A stretch of DNA of 27,426 bases from Palsa-1392 sp036493915 (GCA_036493915.1 DASXPA010000010.1:1-27426), one strand, 5' to 3'; shown: positions 15,381-23,021, counted from the first letter of the stretch. A program made the numbers and translations. The notes: a model not told the origin generated them from the letters alone.

Positions 15381-15980
15381 ATGACCACGCCGAACAAAAT
15401 CACGCTCGTCCGGATTCTCATGATCCCGGCGTTTGTGCTCATGGCGCTCTATTACGGCGAAAGCATCCAGCGCGGTCAGCCGCTGGAATGGCAGCGTTAC
15501 GCCGCAATCGTGATCTTTCTCATCGCCGCCGCGAGCGATGGGCTCGATGGCTACATCGCCCGCCGTTACAACCAAAAGAGTGCGCTCGGCGTCATCCTCG
15601 ATCCGATCGCGGATAAAGGACTTCTCCTCAGCGGTATCATCACGCTCAGCATCAGCAACTGGAGCGATGTCGACCCACAATACGGCCGCTTCCCGACCTG
15701 GTTTCCCGTCCTCATCATCAGTCGTGATGCGGTTATCTTGATCGGGAGCGCCGTCCTTCACGTCCTCAACGGCAAAGTGCGCGTGCGCCCGACCTGGACC
15801 GGAAAAGTTGCGACATTTCTGCAAATGGCGGCAATCGCCTGGGTGATGTTGCAGCTGATGTTTCTGCCGCTCATTTACGTCGTCTGCGCGGCGGGCTTTT
15901 TCACTTTCGTCTCCGGCGTCATCTATGTGATGGATGGCTTCCGCCAGCTCGGTGCGAAGGGACAGGCGGACGCGAACTAG
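15381..15980 (+). CDS. pgsA: CDP-diacylglycerol-glycerol-3-phosphate 3-phosphatidyltransferase
   Basis: A 199-residue inner-membrane enzyme that makes phosphatidylglycerophosphate, the first step to phosphatidylglycerol and cardiolipin. The N-terminus TTPNKITLVRILMIPAFVLM is characteristic of PgsA. The CDP-alcohol phosphotransferase motif D-G-x2-D-G-x2-A-R-x8-G-x3-D-x3-D is complete: Asp53, Asp56, Gly57, Ala60, Arg61, Gly70, Asp74 and Asp78. Several hydrophobic segments follow (FLIAAASDG, VATFLQMAAIAWVMLQLMFLPLIYVV). It precedes der by 16 bases, separated by one TCGTTAGGC word (15986-15994), so the two are likely one transcription unit. Other CDP-alcohol transferases share the motif, but the N-terminal pattern and size favour PgsA. 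Confidence 0.9.
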   Translation: MTTPNKITLVRILMIPAFVLMALYYGESIQRGQPLEWQRYAAIVIFLIAAASDGLDGYIARRYNQKSALGVILDPIADKGLLLSGIITLSISNWSDVDPQYGRFPTWFPVLIISRDAVILIGSAVLHVLNGKVRVRPTWTGKVATFLQMAAIAWVMLQLMFLPLIYVVCAAGFFTFVSGVIYVMDGFRQLGAKGQADAN

Positions 15981-15996
15981 CGGATTCGTTAGGCCA

Positions 15997-17367
15997 ATGG
16001 AAAAGATTTCCAGTCGTAATGTTGCCATCGTCGGCCGGCCTAACGTTGGCAAATCCGCCCTCTTCAACCGGCTCGCCGGCCGCAGCATCGCGATCGTTCA
16101 CGATCAACCAGGGATCACCCGCGATAGGATTTCGGCGCCGAGCAAGCGCGGCGATTTCCAGGTTTGGGATACCGGCGGAATCGGCGGCCACGGAGAGACC
16201 GAGCTTCTCGCCGAGGTGCGCAGCGCGGCGGACGCGGCCATGCGCGAGGCAGCTGTCATCCTCCTCGTCGTCGACGCACAGCAAGGTCTCACGCCAGTCG
16301 ATGAAGAACTGGCGCGTCTCCTGCGCCGTTCGCGACGGCCCGTCCTCCTCGTCGTCAATAAAATCGACCATCCGAAACACGAAAATCTCGAGGCGGATTT
16401 TATGCGCCTTGGGTTTCCCGAAGTCATCTCGATCAGCGCCGCCCACGGTCGCGGGATCGATTCGTTAGTCCAGGCAATCGAAGAACGCCTCCCACTCTCA
16501 GCTCTCGACTCTCAACCCTCAACTCCTCTCTCTCTCGCCATCGTGGGGAAACCGAACGTCGGTAAATCCTCGCTCATTAACGCCATTCTCAGTGATCGCC
16601 GCACGATCGTGAGCAACATCCCCGGCACGACCCGTGACGCCGTCGACATCGCCTATCGTCACGGCAAGGATGATTACCTGCTCATCGATACCGCCGGCAT
16701 CCGCGCGCGAGGGAAGCACTCCAGCTCGGTGGAAGTCTTCAGCGTGATGCGTTCTGAGCGGACAATTCGCCGCGCCGATCTCTCCGTTCTCGTGATTGAC
16801 GCCACCAGCGGCGTCACCTCCCAGGACAAAAAGATCGCCGCGCTCATGCAGCGGGCGCAGAAGCCTTCACTCATCGTCGTAAACAAATGGGATCTGGTGA
16901 AACCGAAGCGCGGCGCAAAGGGGACGCTCTCCGATGTGATCGCCGAAACCCGCGCGCGACTTTTCTTTCTCCCTTACGCGCCAGTTCTCGTCGCCTCCGC
17001 GCTCACCGGTGAAAACGTCGAGCGGCTCTTCACGGCGATCCGCCAAATCCGCCGCGCCGCCCGGGCACGTATTGGGACGGGGGTGCTCAATCGTCTTTTA
17101 CGTGAAGCCTTCGCCGCTAACCCGCCGCCGATGTCGAGCAACAAGCGGATGAAATTGTTTTACGCAACGCAAACGCGCGGCGACGAGGGGCGGGCGCTGC
17201 CAACGCCGGAGTTCGTTCTTTTTGTCAACGAACCACAATTGTTAGGCGAAACCTACGCGCGTTACTTGGAGGCGCAGATCCGCGCCGCGCAGCCATTCGA
17301 AGGCCTGCCGCTGATGCTCGACTTCCGCCCGCGCAGCGAAACGCCGCCGAAAAACGCCGCTCGTTAG
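15997..17367 (+). CDS. der: Ribosome-assembly GTPase Der (EngA)
   Basis: A 456-residue tandem GTPase needed for 50S subunit assembly. Two G domains are visible: the first with the P-loop GRPNVGKS (residues 13-20), DTGG and NKID; the second with GKPNVGKS (184-191), DTAG and NKWD. The C-terminal KH-like domain holds MSSNKRMKLFYATQT and FVLFVNEPQLL. The linker between the G domains (about residues 165-181) is encoded by a CT-rich, repeat-like tract and is Ser/Pro-rich instead of acidic. The ATG at 15997 gives the family start. One GCCTAAC word (16038) encodes Pro-Asn inside the first P-loop, and the stop codon itself lies in TCGTTAGGT (17361-17369). Confidence 0.97.
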   Translation: MEKISSRNVAIVGRPNVGKSALFNRLAGRSIAIVHDQPGITRDRISAPSKRGDFQVWDTGGIGGHGETELLAEVRSAADAAMREAAVILLVVDAQQGLTPVDEELARLLRRSRRPVLLVVNKIDHPKHENLEADFMRLGFPEVISISAAHGRGIDSLVQAIEERLPLSALDSQPSTPLSLAIVGKPNVGKSSLINAILSDRRTIVSNIPGTTRDAVDIAYRHGKDDYLLIDTAGIRARGKHSSSVEVFSVMRSERTIRRADLSVLVIDATSGVTSQDKKIAALMQRAQKPSLIVVNKWDLVKPKRGAKGTLSDVIAETRARLFFLPYAPVLVASALTGENVERLFTAIRQIRRAARARIGTGVLNRLLREAFAANPPPMSSNKRMKLFYATQTRGDEGRALPTPEFVLFVNEPQLLGETYARYLEAQIRAAQPFEGLPLMLDFRPRSETPPKNAAR

Positions 17368-17434
17368 GTGTTACCGGTTGCTTGAAGGGCAACGCACCGT
17401 CTGGTGAGCGCAAGCGCCTCATCTGATAAACGCA

Positions 17435-18568
17435 TTAGAGACGCACCCAACTTTTGCTTCGCGCGCTTTCTGCGATCGCCGCGAGCACTTTCTGATTGGC
17501 GAGGCCATCGGCAAATGTTGGCCCGACCTTTTTTCGCCTAACGATCGCCGTGACGAAATCTGCAACGCTGTTCACGAAGCTGTGCTCATAGCCGAGGAGG
17601 TGCCCAGGTGGCCACCAATGGTCGGCGTAAGGATGCAATGGCTCTGTCACAAGGATGTCGCGGAACCCCCGCCGTCCCTCGGGATCGTTCGCATTGTAAA
17701 ATTGTAGCCGGTTCAAACGCTCGAGATCGAAGGCGAGAGAGCCGCCGCTGCCATTAACCTCAATCGTTAGGCCATTCTTTCGGCCGGGTGCGAACCGGGT
17801 CGCTTCCAAACTGGCGAGTCCCCCTTTGCGGAAGCGTCCAACAACGAGGGCTGCGTCGTCGACTGTCACCTTGCCTTTGCCTCGGGGACTATCCTCACGC
17901 GGACGCTCTTTCACAAAAGTCTCGAGCGTCGCGCAGACTTCGCGAAATTCTCCGACGAGAAAACGCGCGAGATCGACCAAGTGCGAGCCGATATCGCCTA
18001 ACGAACCCGAGCCCGCCTCCTGCGCGCGCGAACGCCAGACCAGAGGGAACGACGGATCGGCAATCCAATCCTGCGCGTAGCGCGCGCGGAAATGATAGAT
18101 GCGCTCGCCCAGTTCGCCCCCCGCGATCATCTCCCGCGCGAGAGCCAGCGCTGGCAGGCGTCGATAGTTGTGGCAGAGCATGTTGACGACGCGCGCCTTG
18201 CGAACTGCCGCGGCCATCCGCTCCGCTTCCGCGACATCGCGCGCGAGCGGCTTTTCGCAAAGGATCGCCTTGCCCGCGGCGGCGGCGGCGATCGCGATCT
18301 CGGCATGGGAATCGTTGGGCGTACAGACGTCGACGATGTCGATCTCCGGATCGTCGATCACCTTACGCCAATCGCACACGCTCTTTTCCCAGCCAAGCTG
18401 GCGCGCCGCCTTTCGCACTCCGCGCGCATCGCGGCCGCAGATCGTTTTCATACGCACCTCTGCCGGGAGATCGAAGAAGCGGGGCGCCTGACGCCAGGCA
18501 TTGGAATGCGCTCGTCCCATGAAGCGATAGCCGATTAGGCCGACGTGGAGCGTGCGTCGTAAAATCAT
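17435..18568 (-). CDS. Gfo/Idh/MocA family NAD(P)-dependent oxidoreductase
   Basis: A 377-residue oxidoreductase. The N-terminal Rossmann fold has VGLIGYRFMGRAHSNAWR, a variant of the dinucleotide-binding G-x-G-x-x-G, then DIVDVCTPNDSHAEIAIAAAAAGKAILCEKPLARDVAEAERM. The motif EKP carries the Lys that is essential in this family. The C-terminal domain has GSGSLGDIGSHLVDLARFLVGE, with the usual D-x-x-x-H. Family members oxidise or epimerise sugars, inositols and related polyols; the substrate is not shown. Open frame continues upstream to 18838, but the start MILRRTLHVGLIG at 18568 begins the Rossmann fold. It is divergent from the TPM gene pair, with only 12 to 60 bases between them. Three GTTAGGC words lie within it (17536, 17764, 17996). 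Confidence 0.92.
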   Translation of the reverse strand: MILRRTLHVGLIGYRFMGRAHSNAWRQAPRFFDLPAEVRMKTICGRDARGVRKAARQLGWEKSVCDWRKVIDDPEIDIVDVCTPNDSHAEIAIAAAAAGKAILCEKPLARDVAEAERMAAAVRKARVVNMLCHNYRRLPALALAREMIAGGELGERIYHFRARYAQDWIADPSFPLVWRSRAQEAGSGSLGDIGSHLVDLARFLVGEFREVCATLETFVKERPREDSPRGKGKVTVDDAALVVGRFRKGGLASLEATRFAPGRKNGLTIEVNGSGGSLAFDLERLNRLQFYNANDPEGRRGFRDILVTEPLHPYADHWWPPGHLLGYEHSFVNSVADFVTAIVRRKKVGPTFADGLANQKVLAAIAESARSKSWVRL

Positions 18569-18580
18569 GAAGAGGATGCA

Positions 18581-19171
18581 ATGTGCCCGTCGCTCGCTAT
18601 ATACGGTCTCGTGTCGACGCCGCTCAAGATGAAATGCCCTGCCTGCCGCGAGGAAACGCCCCCACCGCCGCCGGCGCGTTGTCCGCATTGCCGCGTCGAT
18701 CTGCACAAGCTTGATCTCAAGTTTGGCGTCGCGCCGAAGCACTCCGGTCCGTTGAGCGACCGCACCCTCACGCTCTCCCGCCAGGAGCGTCGCAAATTGC
18801 AGACGCTGCTCGATCTCTTTCATCGAAAGTTTCCGCAATCGACTTTCGCCGTGCTTCTCGCCGAGCTGCCGGCCGGGACCTCGGTCGGTGAGTACGCCTT
18901 CTGGGTCGCGAACCGGGCGCGCTTCGGCGCGATCGAATCGGTGGGAGAAAATAATTTCGATCTACTTCTCGTCGTCGACGTGGCCGGCACCGCTGCTTTG
19001 ACTGTTGGCTATGGGTTGGAAAAACTCGTGCCGGAAGAAGATCTCAGCGCAGCTTTGGAGGCCGGGCGAAGTGCTTTTGCGCAGAAAAATTGGAGCCAAG
19101 GGATTGAGCTATCCGTCACCCATATGATGAATCGGCTAAGGGAAATCACCCGCGCGATTAATCCGAAATGA
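18581..19171 (+). CDS. TPM-domain protein with N-terminal zinc ribbon
   Basis: A 196-residue protein with a short double-CxxC zinc ribbon (MKCPACREETPPPPPARCPHCRVDL) followed by a TPM (TLP18.3/Psb32/MOLO-1) domain: LSDRTLTLSRQERRKLQTLLDLFHRKFPQSTFAVLLAELPAG..., FDLLLVVDVAGTAALTVGYGLEKLVPEEDL. TPM domains occur in envelope and photosystem-repair proteins, often with phosphatase-like or metal-related proposals; the function here is unknown. AAGAGG stands 5 bases before the ATG at 18581, but the ATG at 18629 begins exactly at the zinc ribbon and leaves room for a divergent promoter, so the start is uncertain. No signal peptide, so probably cytoplasmic. It overlaps the next TPM gene by ATGA. Confidence 0.82.
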   Translation: MCPSLAIYGLVSTPLKMKCPACREETPPPPPARCPHCRVDLHKLDLKFGVAPKHSGPLSDRTLTLSRQERRKLQTLLDLFHRKFPQSTFAVLLAELPAGTSVGEYAFWVANRARFGAIESVGENNFDLLLVVDVAGTAALTVGYGLEKLVPEEDLSAALEAGRSAFAQKNWSQGIELSVTHMMNRLREITRAINPK

Positions 19172-19917
19172 ACTTGCCTGCGCTTCGTTTATTCGTTAGG
19201 CAGCTGCCGGTCTTGCTCGCGCTCGCCTTGCCTTTGGCGAGGGCGCGTGCGGCGGATTTCCCTCCCGCGCCCCCCAACCATATTTACGATCCGGATTTCC
19301 TCATTACGCAGAGGGCTTCGGCGCAGATGAGCCACAGCTTCGCGGAATTTCAAGCCTCGGATGGCGTCGCGATTTATCTCGCCGTCTTTACGAATCCACC
19401 GGACCCGATTTCCGAGACCGCGATCGAATTGAACCAGGCCTGGAACCAAAGCGGCTACGGCGTGATCGTCGCCTTTTCGCCGGCCCGGCAGGAAATCCGG
19501 GTCGTGCCCTCTCCGCAGCTTTCTCTGGCCGAGAACACCGATCATCTGACCGGAATTTTTCGCTCTGCCATCCGGCCGGCGCTGGCGCGGGGCGACTATT
19601 CCGGGGCGGCGTCGGATGGCGCGAAGGCGTTGATGAAGCAACTGCATGAGGTGCGAAAGCAACTCGAATCGCCAGCCGCGAAAAGCTGGCAGCTGACGCG
19701 CGGCTGGGCGCTGACCATTTTCGCGATCCTCCTTGTAGCTGCGGCAATATTCCTTTTCATCGCTTCGCGAATCTGGCGATCGGCTAATTTGTTCGATCGA
19801 CGTTACGCCTTCCCGAAACCGGACGAGCCGGCAGCGAAGCGCTTCGGCGGGGCGAATTGCGGCGGCCAGATGGCGACGATCCGTTTCGGTGAAAGTCTAG
19901 AAACGAAAGATCGTTAG
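19168..19917 (+). CDS. Exported, membrane-anchored TPM-domain protein
   Basis: A 249-residue protein with a signal peptide (ALRLFVRQLPVLLALALPLARARA), a TPM-like domain beginning PPNHIYDPDFLITQRASAQMSHSFAEFQ and DGVAIYLAVFTNPPD, and a C-terminal membrane segment (WALTIFAILLVAAAIFLFIASRIW). The tail is cytoplasmic or periplasmic depending on orientation. It starts inside the stop of the cytoplasmic TPM gene, so the two are co-translated, giving a cytoplasmic zinc-ribbon TPM and an exported TPM as a pair. It overlaps the 3' end of holB by 21 bases, tail to tail. A GTTAGGC word (19195) falls in the signal peptide, and the stop lies in TCGTTAGGA (19911-19919). Confidence 0.78.
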   Translation: MNLPALRLFVRQLPVLLALALPLARARAADFPPAPPNHIYDPDFLITQRASAQMSHSFAEFQASDGVAIYLAVFTNPPDPISETAIELNQAWNQSGYGVIVAFSPARQEIRVVPSPQLSLAENTDHLTGIFRSAIRPALARGDYSGAASDGAKALMKQLHEVRKQLESPAAKSWQLTRGWALTIFAILLVAAAIFLFIASRIWRSANLFDRRYAFPKPDEPAAKRFGGANCGGQMATIRFGESLETKDR

Positions 19918-20871
19918 GAAGGCGACTTCGAGCGCGAGCGCCTCCTGGATCGTGCGTCCAAGATGATCGCGTAACTCTTCGAGCCGGCGAATTCGGCGGA
20001 GGATTTCTGGAGTCGTTAGGCGGGCAGCCAGCGTGCCGGTCCCCTTTTCCGCCACCGGCAGTTCGCGCGCGGCGACTCCAGTGCTGGCGCGCAGCACATC
20101 GCACCACCAGAGAAAGAGCGTCTCCACGAGATCGGCGCGCCGCTGCAGGTAAAGACTTTCCGTAAGCGCTTTGTAGTGATCCTCGCGATTCTCGAGCCAG
20201 ACGCCGTCCGTGGTGCTTTTGTAGCGCCTCTCCTCGCGCTTCAAGGCGGCGGCATTTTCCTCCTGAATCGTCGCCCGAACCTTACCCAGCAAACGCTGGA
20301 AACCGCCCGCTAGCCGATACGCTTCCTGTAAGCTGCCGGCGGAATCGTTTGTTACAGCGTCATCGAGCAGCGCGATCAGCTCCGTTTGTTCGGGAGAAAT
20401 AGCTGCATCGGGCGGAGCGGCCAGGTGGAGCGGGAGGCAGCGGGAAAGAATCGTGTCGGGCAAAGCCTCGGGCATGGCGCTGAGCAGGAGAAGAAGCGAA
20501 TTGTTAGGCGGCTCCTCCAGCGTTTTCAGAAACGCGTGCGTGGCCTGCGGAACCATCCGGTCGGCTTCGGAAATGATCGCAACTTTGCGGCGGCCGCTGC
20601 CCGCACGCATTTGCAGTGCGTGTTCGAGCTGCCGAATCTGGTCGATCACGATCCGGCGCGACTTCGATTCCGGGCCGGCGAGGTGAATATCGGCCGCATT
20701 GCCTTCGAAGACGGCTTCCACCGCCGCGCCATTCACGAGATGCGCCAAATCGGCCGCGAGCGTGCGCTTCCCGCTTCCCGCCGGCCCAGAGATCAGATAA
20801 GCGTGGGCCAGGCGATCGCGCTCGCGCGCGCCGCGCAGATAATCGAGCGCGATCTCGGACGTGAATGCCAT
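19897..20871 (-). CDS. holB: DNA polymerase III delta-prime subunit
   Basis: A 324-residue clamp-loader subunit of the AAA+ type. The Walker A-type loop is GPAGSGKRT (residues 29-37). SKSRRIVIDQIRQLEHALQMRAGSGRRKVAIISEADRM holds the Walker B-like segment, THAFLKTLEEPPNNSLLLLLSAMPEALPDTILSRC the sensor region and the conserved S-R-C. The N-terminal zinc module of E. coli HolB seems reduced. The start is ATG at 20869-20871; the open frame runs further upstream, but that part is the overlapping tmk region. The tmk stop lies 2 bases before the ATG, both in one copy of GCCTAACGA. Its 3' end overlaps the exported TPM gene by 21 bases. Confidence 0.92.
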   Translation of the reverse strand: MAFTSEIALDYLRGARERDRLAHAYLISGPAGSGKRTLAADLAHLVNGAAVEAVFEGNAADIHLAGPESKSRRIVIDQIRQLEHALQMRAGSGRRKVAIISEADRMVPQATHAFLKTLEEPPNNSLLLLLSAMPEALPDTILSRCLPLHLAAPPDAAISPEQTELIALLDDAVTNDSAGSLQEAYRLAGGFQRLLGKVRATIQEENAAALKREERRYKSTTDGVWLENREDHYKALTESLYLQRRADLVETLFLWWCDVLRASTGVAARELPVAEKGTGTLAARLTTPEILRRIRRLEELRDHLGRTIQEALALEVAFLTIFRF

Positions 20872-20879
20872 CGTTAGGC
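20871..20879. repeat. TCGTTAGGC copy joining tmk stop and holB start
   Basis: Read on the minus strand this copy is GCCTAACGA followed by TGG. Its TAA is the tmk stop codon, and its last base is the A of the holB ATG, so the word spans the junction of two co-oriented genes with only 2 bases between stop and start. It is the tightest example of the window-wide 9-base word. Confidence 0.7.
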
Positions 20880-21557
20880 GCGGCCGCTCGGACGCGGCGC
20901 TTCGAGCAAACGCGCGAAATTCCCGAAGCGCGCCGCGATGGTTTCCCAGATTTCCTCTTCGATCTCCTCCACCGGACGCGTGCCGTCGATCAGCTGAACC
21001 CGATAAGGCTCGCGCTCCGCCAGCTCGCGATATGCGGCACAGACTGCCTCGTAGAACGCGAGCGGCTCCTGCTCCATGCGATCGGGCGTGCTCGCCGGAC
21101 GCACCCGCCGGAGCATGCGCGCGCGCGCCGTCGCGACGTCGACATCGAGGACAAAAGTGAGATCGGGCCAGCACGAGCCAACCGCCAGGGTGTGGAGATG
21201 CCGAACCATCTCCTGATCGAGCCGACGGGCCACGCCCTGATAGACCGTCGTTGAATCCGCAAAACGATCCGAGATCACGACCATCCCACGGTCGAGCGCC
21301 GGTTGGATCTTTTCCCGCACGAGCTGACTGCGGCTCGCCTCGAAAAGGAGCAGCTCGGTTTCGGGAGTCATCGCCGCACTCACAGGATCGAACTGAATGA
21401 GGTCGCGGATCTTCTCGCCGATGGGCGTCCCGCCCGGCTCGCGGGTGAGGAAGAGCGGGATGCCTGCCTTCGTTAGGCGATCCGCCAGGCGCTGCACTTG
21501 GGTCGATTTCCCGCAGCCCTCGGAGCCTTCAAAAGTGATAAACGGAAGGCGCGACAT
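20874..21557 (-). CDS. tmk: Thymidylate kinase
   Basis: A 227-residue enzyme that phosphorylates dTMP to dTDP. The P-loop is GSEGCGKST (residues 11-19). LFLTREPGGTPIGEKIRDL is the signature following helix 2, and VISDRFADSTTVYQG carries the DR(F) motif with the substrate Arg. The LID region reads RVRPASTPDRMEQEP. The start MSRLPFITFEG is chosen because it precedes the first beta strand; the long open frame upstream has no homology I recognise. tmk and holB adjoin in many bacteria, and here they form a minus-strand pair. A GCCTAACGA-type word (21470) encodes Leu-Thr. Confidence 0.95.
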   Translation of the reverse strand: MSRLPFITFEGSEGCGKSTQVQRLADRLTKAGIPLFLTREPGGTPIGEKIRDLIQFDPVSAAMTPETELLLFEASRSQLVREKIQPALDRGMVVISDRFADSTTVYQGVARRLDQEMVRHLHTLAVGSCWPDLTFVLDVDVATARARMLRRVRPASTPDRMEQEPLAFYEAVCAAYRELAEREPYRVQLIDGTRPVEEIEEEIWETIAARFGNFARLLEAPRPSGRA

Positions 21558-21708
21558 GGGGGCGATTTTGAAGCAGATCGCGGCGCTTGTCGAATCTGGG
21601 GAGGACGGGCTGGTGGCCGTCGCGCGCGGGTGAGTCTTGCCCGCGGCCATTTGCCTGGAAGCGCAATCACAAGATGCAAACGTCACCCTTGGCATCGCCG
21701 TGCCAATA

Positions 21709-21749
21709 TTTGGCGGAGACTCCGCCAAACGACGGATTAACAATCCGTC
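21709..21749 (+). repeat. Two adjacent perfect hairpins upstream of the EVE gene
   Basis: TTTGGCGGAG (21709-21718) pairs with CTCCGCCAAA (21720-21729), and GACGGATT (21731-21738) pairs with AATCCGTC (21742-21749). They lie in the 246-base gap between the divergent tmk and EVE genes. A third, weaker hairpin (GCCC...GGGC, near 21770-21783) is followed by TTTTAT. The double-hairpin layout resembles dispersed palindromic repeats. Confidence 0.65.
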
Positions 21750-21803
21750 CTCCCTGCAGAAGAAGAATGCCCCACGGTGGGCTTTTATGTTATCGAAACG
21801 ACG

Positions 21804-22205
21804 ATGAAAAATTATTGGCTCGTGAAACAGGAACCGGAGGCCTACTCGTGGGACGATTTTGTGCGCGATGGCGGGACGAGTTGGACGGGCGTGCGAAATT
21901 ACTCTGCGCGCAATAATCTGCGCGCGATGCGCAAAGGCGACGAGGTTTTCTATTATCACAGCGTGAGCGACAAAGCCGTCGTTGGAATCGCCGAGGTGAC
22001 GCGCGAGGCGTTTCCCGATTCGACCGCAAAAGAAGGCGACTGGAGCGCCGTGGAACTGAAACCGGTAAAGGCGTTGAAGAAGCCGGTCACGCTCGAGCAG
22101 ATCAAGCAGGAGCCAAAGTTGCGCGACATCGCGCTCCTGCGGAATTCGCGGTTATCGGTGCAGCCGTTAGGCAAAACGGAGTTCGACTTGATTCGCCGAT
22201 TGTAA
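21804..22205 (+). CDS. EVE-domain protein (thymocyte nuclear protein 1-like)
   Basis: A 133-residue single EVE domain, a PUA-like fold. It begins MKNYWLVKQEPEAYSWDDFVRDGGTSWTGVRNYSARNNLRAMRKGDEVFYYHS, and the WLVKQEPE, WDGVRN-type (here WTGVRN) and GDEVFYYHS segments are the family's hallmarks. The end (DIALLRNSRLSVQPLGKTEFDLI) is also typical. EVE domains bind modified bases, including 5-methylcytosine-type DNA, and many stand next to restriction or modification genes; none is seen here. The ATG at 21804 is chosen because the family starts at this point; a GTG at 21777 is in frame but gives an unusual extension. One CGTTAGGC (22165) encodes Pro-Leu-Gly. Confidence 0.92.
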   Translation: MKNYWLVKQEPEAYSWDDFVRDGGTSWTGVRNYSARNNLRAMRKGDEVFYYHSVSDKAVVGIAEVTREAFPDSTAKEGDWSAVELKPVKALKKPVTLEQIKQEPKLRDIALLRNSRLSVQPLGKTEFDLIRRL

Positions 22206-22265
22206 CGAAGCGTCCGGTCGAGAGTTTCGGCTTGTCGCCGTTTCCAGCAGAGCGAGGCTAACGAC

Positions 22266-23015
22266 ATGAAACGCGCTCTGGTCGTTTCGGTGCACGATGT
22301 CGCCCCTGCCACTCGCGCGCGGGCCGAGGAGATGGTGCGCGAAATGGCGACCCTCGGGGTGAGCGTTTGTTCGCTTCTCGTCGTCCCGGATTATCATCGG
22401 CAAGGGCGCTCGATGGCTGATCCCGACTTCTGTACATGGCTCCAGCAACTGCAAGGGAAGGGCAGCGAGATCGTAATCCACGGATTTTTTCACGAGCGCG
22501 CGCGGCAGCCTAACGACAATGTGCGCAAAAAGGTGGTGACGCGATTTTACACCGCGGACGAAGGGGAGTTTTTCGATCTCGATTACGCGGAGGCGCTACG
22601 CTTGATCAGCGAAGCGGACGGCGAGTTTCGTGCGCAGGGGTTTCGTCCGCGCGGCTTTGTCGCCCCGGCCTGGCTCCTCGGGGCGGAGGCGGAGCGGGCG
22701 GTGATCGACGCCGGCATGACTTATACGACTACACTGCGGACGGTGCGTGATTTCACCGCGCGTCAGGTGACCGCGTCGCAATCGCTCGTCTACAGCGTGC
22801 GGAGCGAGTGGCGGCGGGGTATTAGTCTGGGTTGGAATCGCTGGCTCTTCGCCCGTCACACGCGCGATCCGCTTCTCCGCCTCAGCCTGCATCCGCCGGA
22901 TATTTCGCATCCAAAAATCTGGCAGCAGGTGCGCCAGCTAATCGCCGAAGCGTTGCGCGACCGGGAGCCGACGACCTACCAGGCTTGGCTGACCCGGGAA
23001 GCATTCGCCGCCTAA
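22266..23015 (+). CDS. DUF2334-type polysaccharide deacetylase family protein
   Basis: A 249-residue protein with the NodB/DUF2334-type (beta/alpha) barrel. Visible motifs are VSVHDVAPATRARAEE (H-D near the N-terminus), IVIHGFFHER (H-x3-H metal ligands), GFVAPAWLLGAEAERAV and LRLSLHPPDI. This is the carbohydrate-esterase-4-like metal site, but the substrate is not determined; no signal peptide is seen, so it may act in the cytoplasm on a lipid-linked or soluble sugar. The next gene, 6 bases after the stop, is a PHP-glycosyltransferase fusion, suggesting glycan or glycolipid metabolism. A near variant (GGCTAACGA) lies just before the ATG, one exact copy inside (22508) and one at the stop (23010-23018). 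Confidence 0.85.
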   Translation: MKRALVVSVHDVAPATRARAEEMVREMATLGVSVCSLLVVPDYHRQGRSMADPDFCTWLQQLQGKGSEIVIHGFFHERARQPNDNVRKKVVTRFYTADEGEFFDLDYAEALRLISEADGEFRAQGFRPRGFVAPAWLLGAEAERAVIDAGMTYTTTLRTVRDFTARQVTASQSLVYSVRSEWRRGISLGWNRWLFARHTRDPLLRLSLHPPDISHPKIWQQVRQLIAEALRDREPTTYQAWLTREAFAA

Positions 23016-23021
23016 CGACCC

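Noticed and set aside
21558..21959. Upstream extension of tmk by 134 residues
   Set aside because: The kinase P-loop begins at the ATG at 21557; the extension crosses the hairpin region and the divergent EVE gene and has no recognisable fold.
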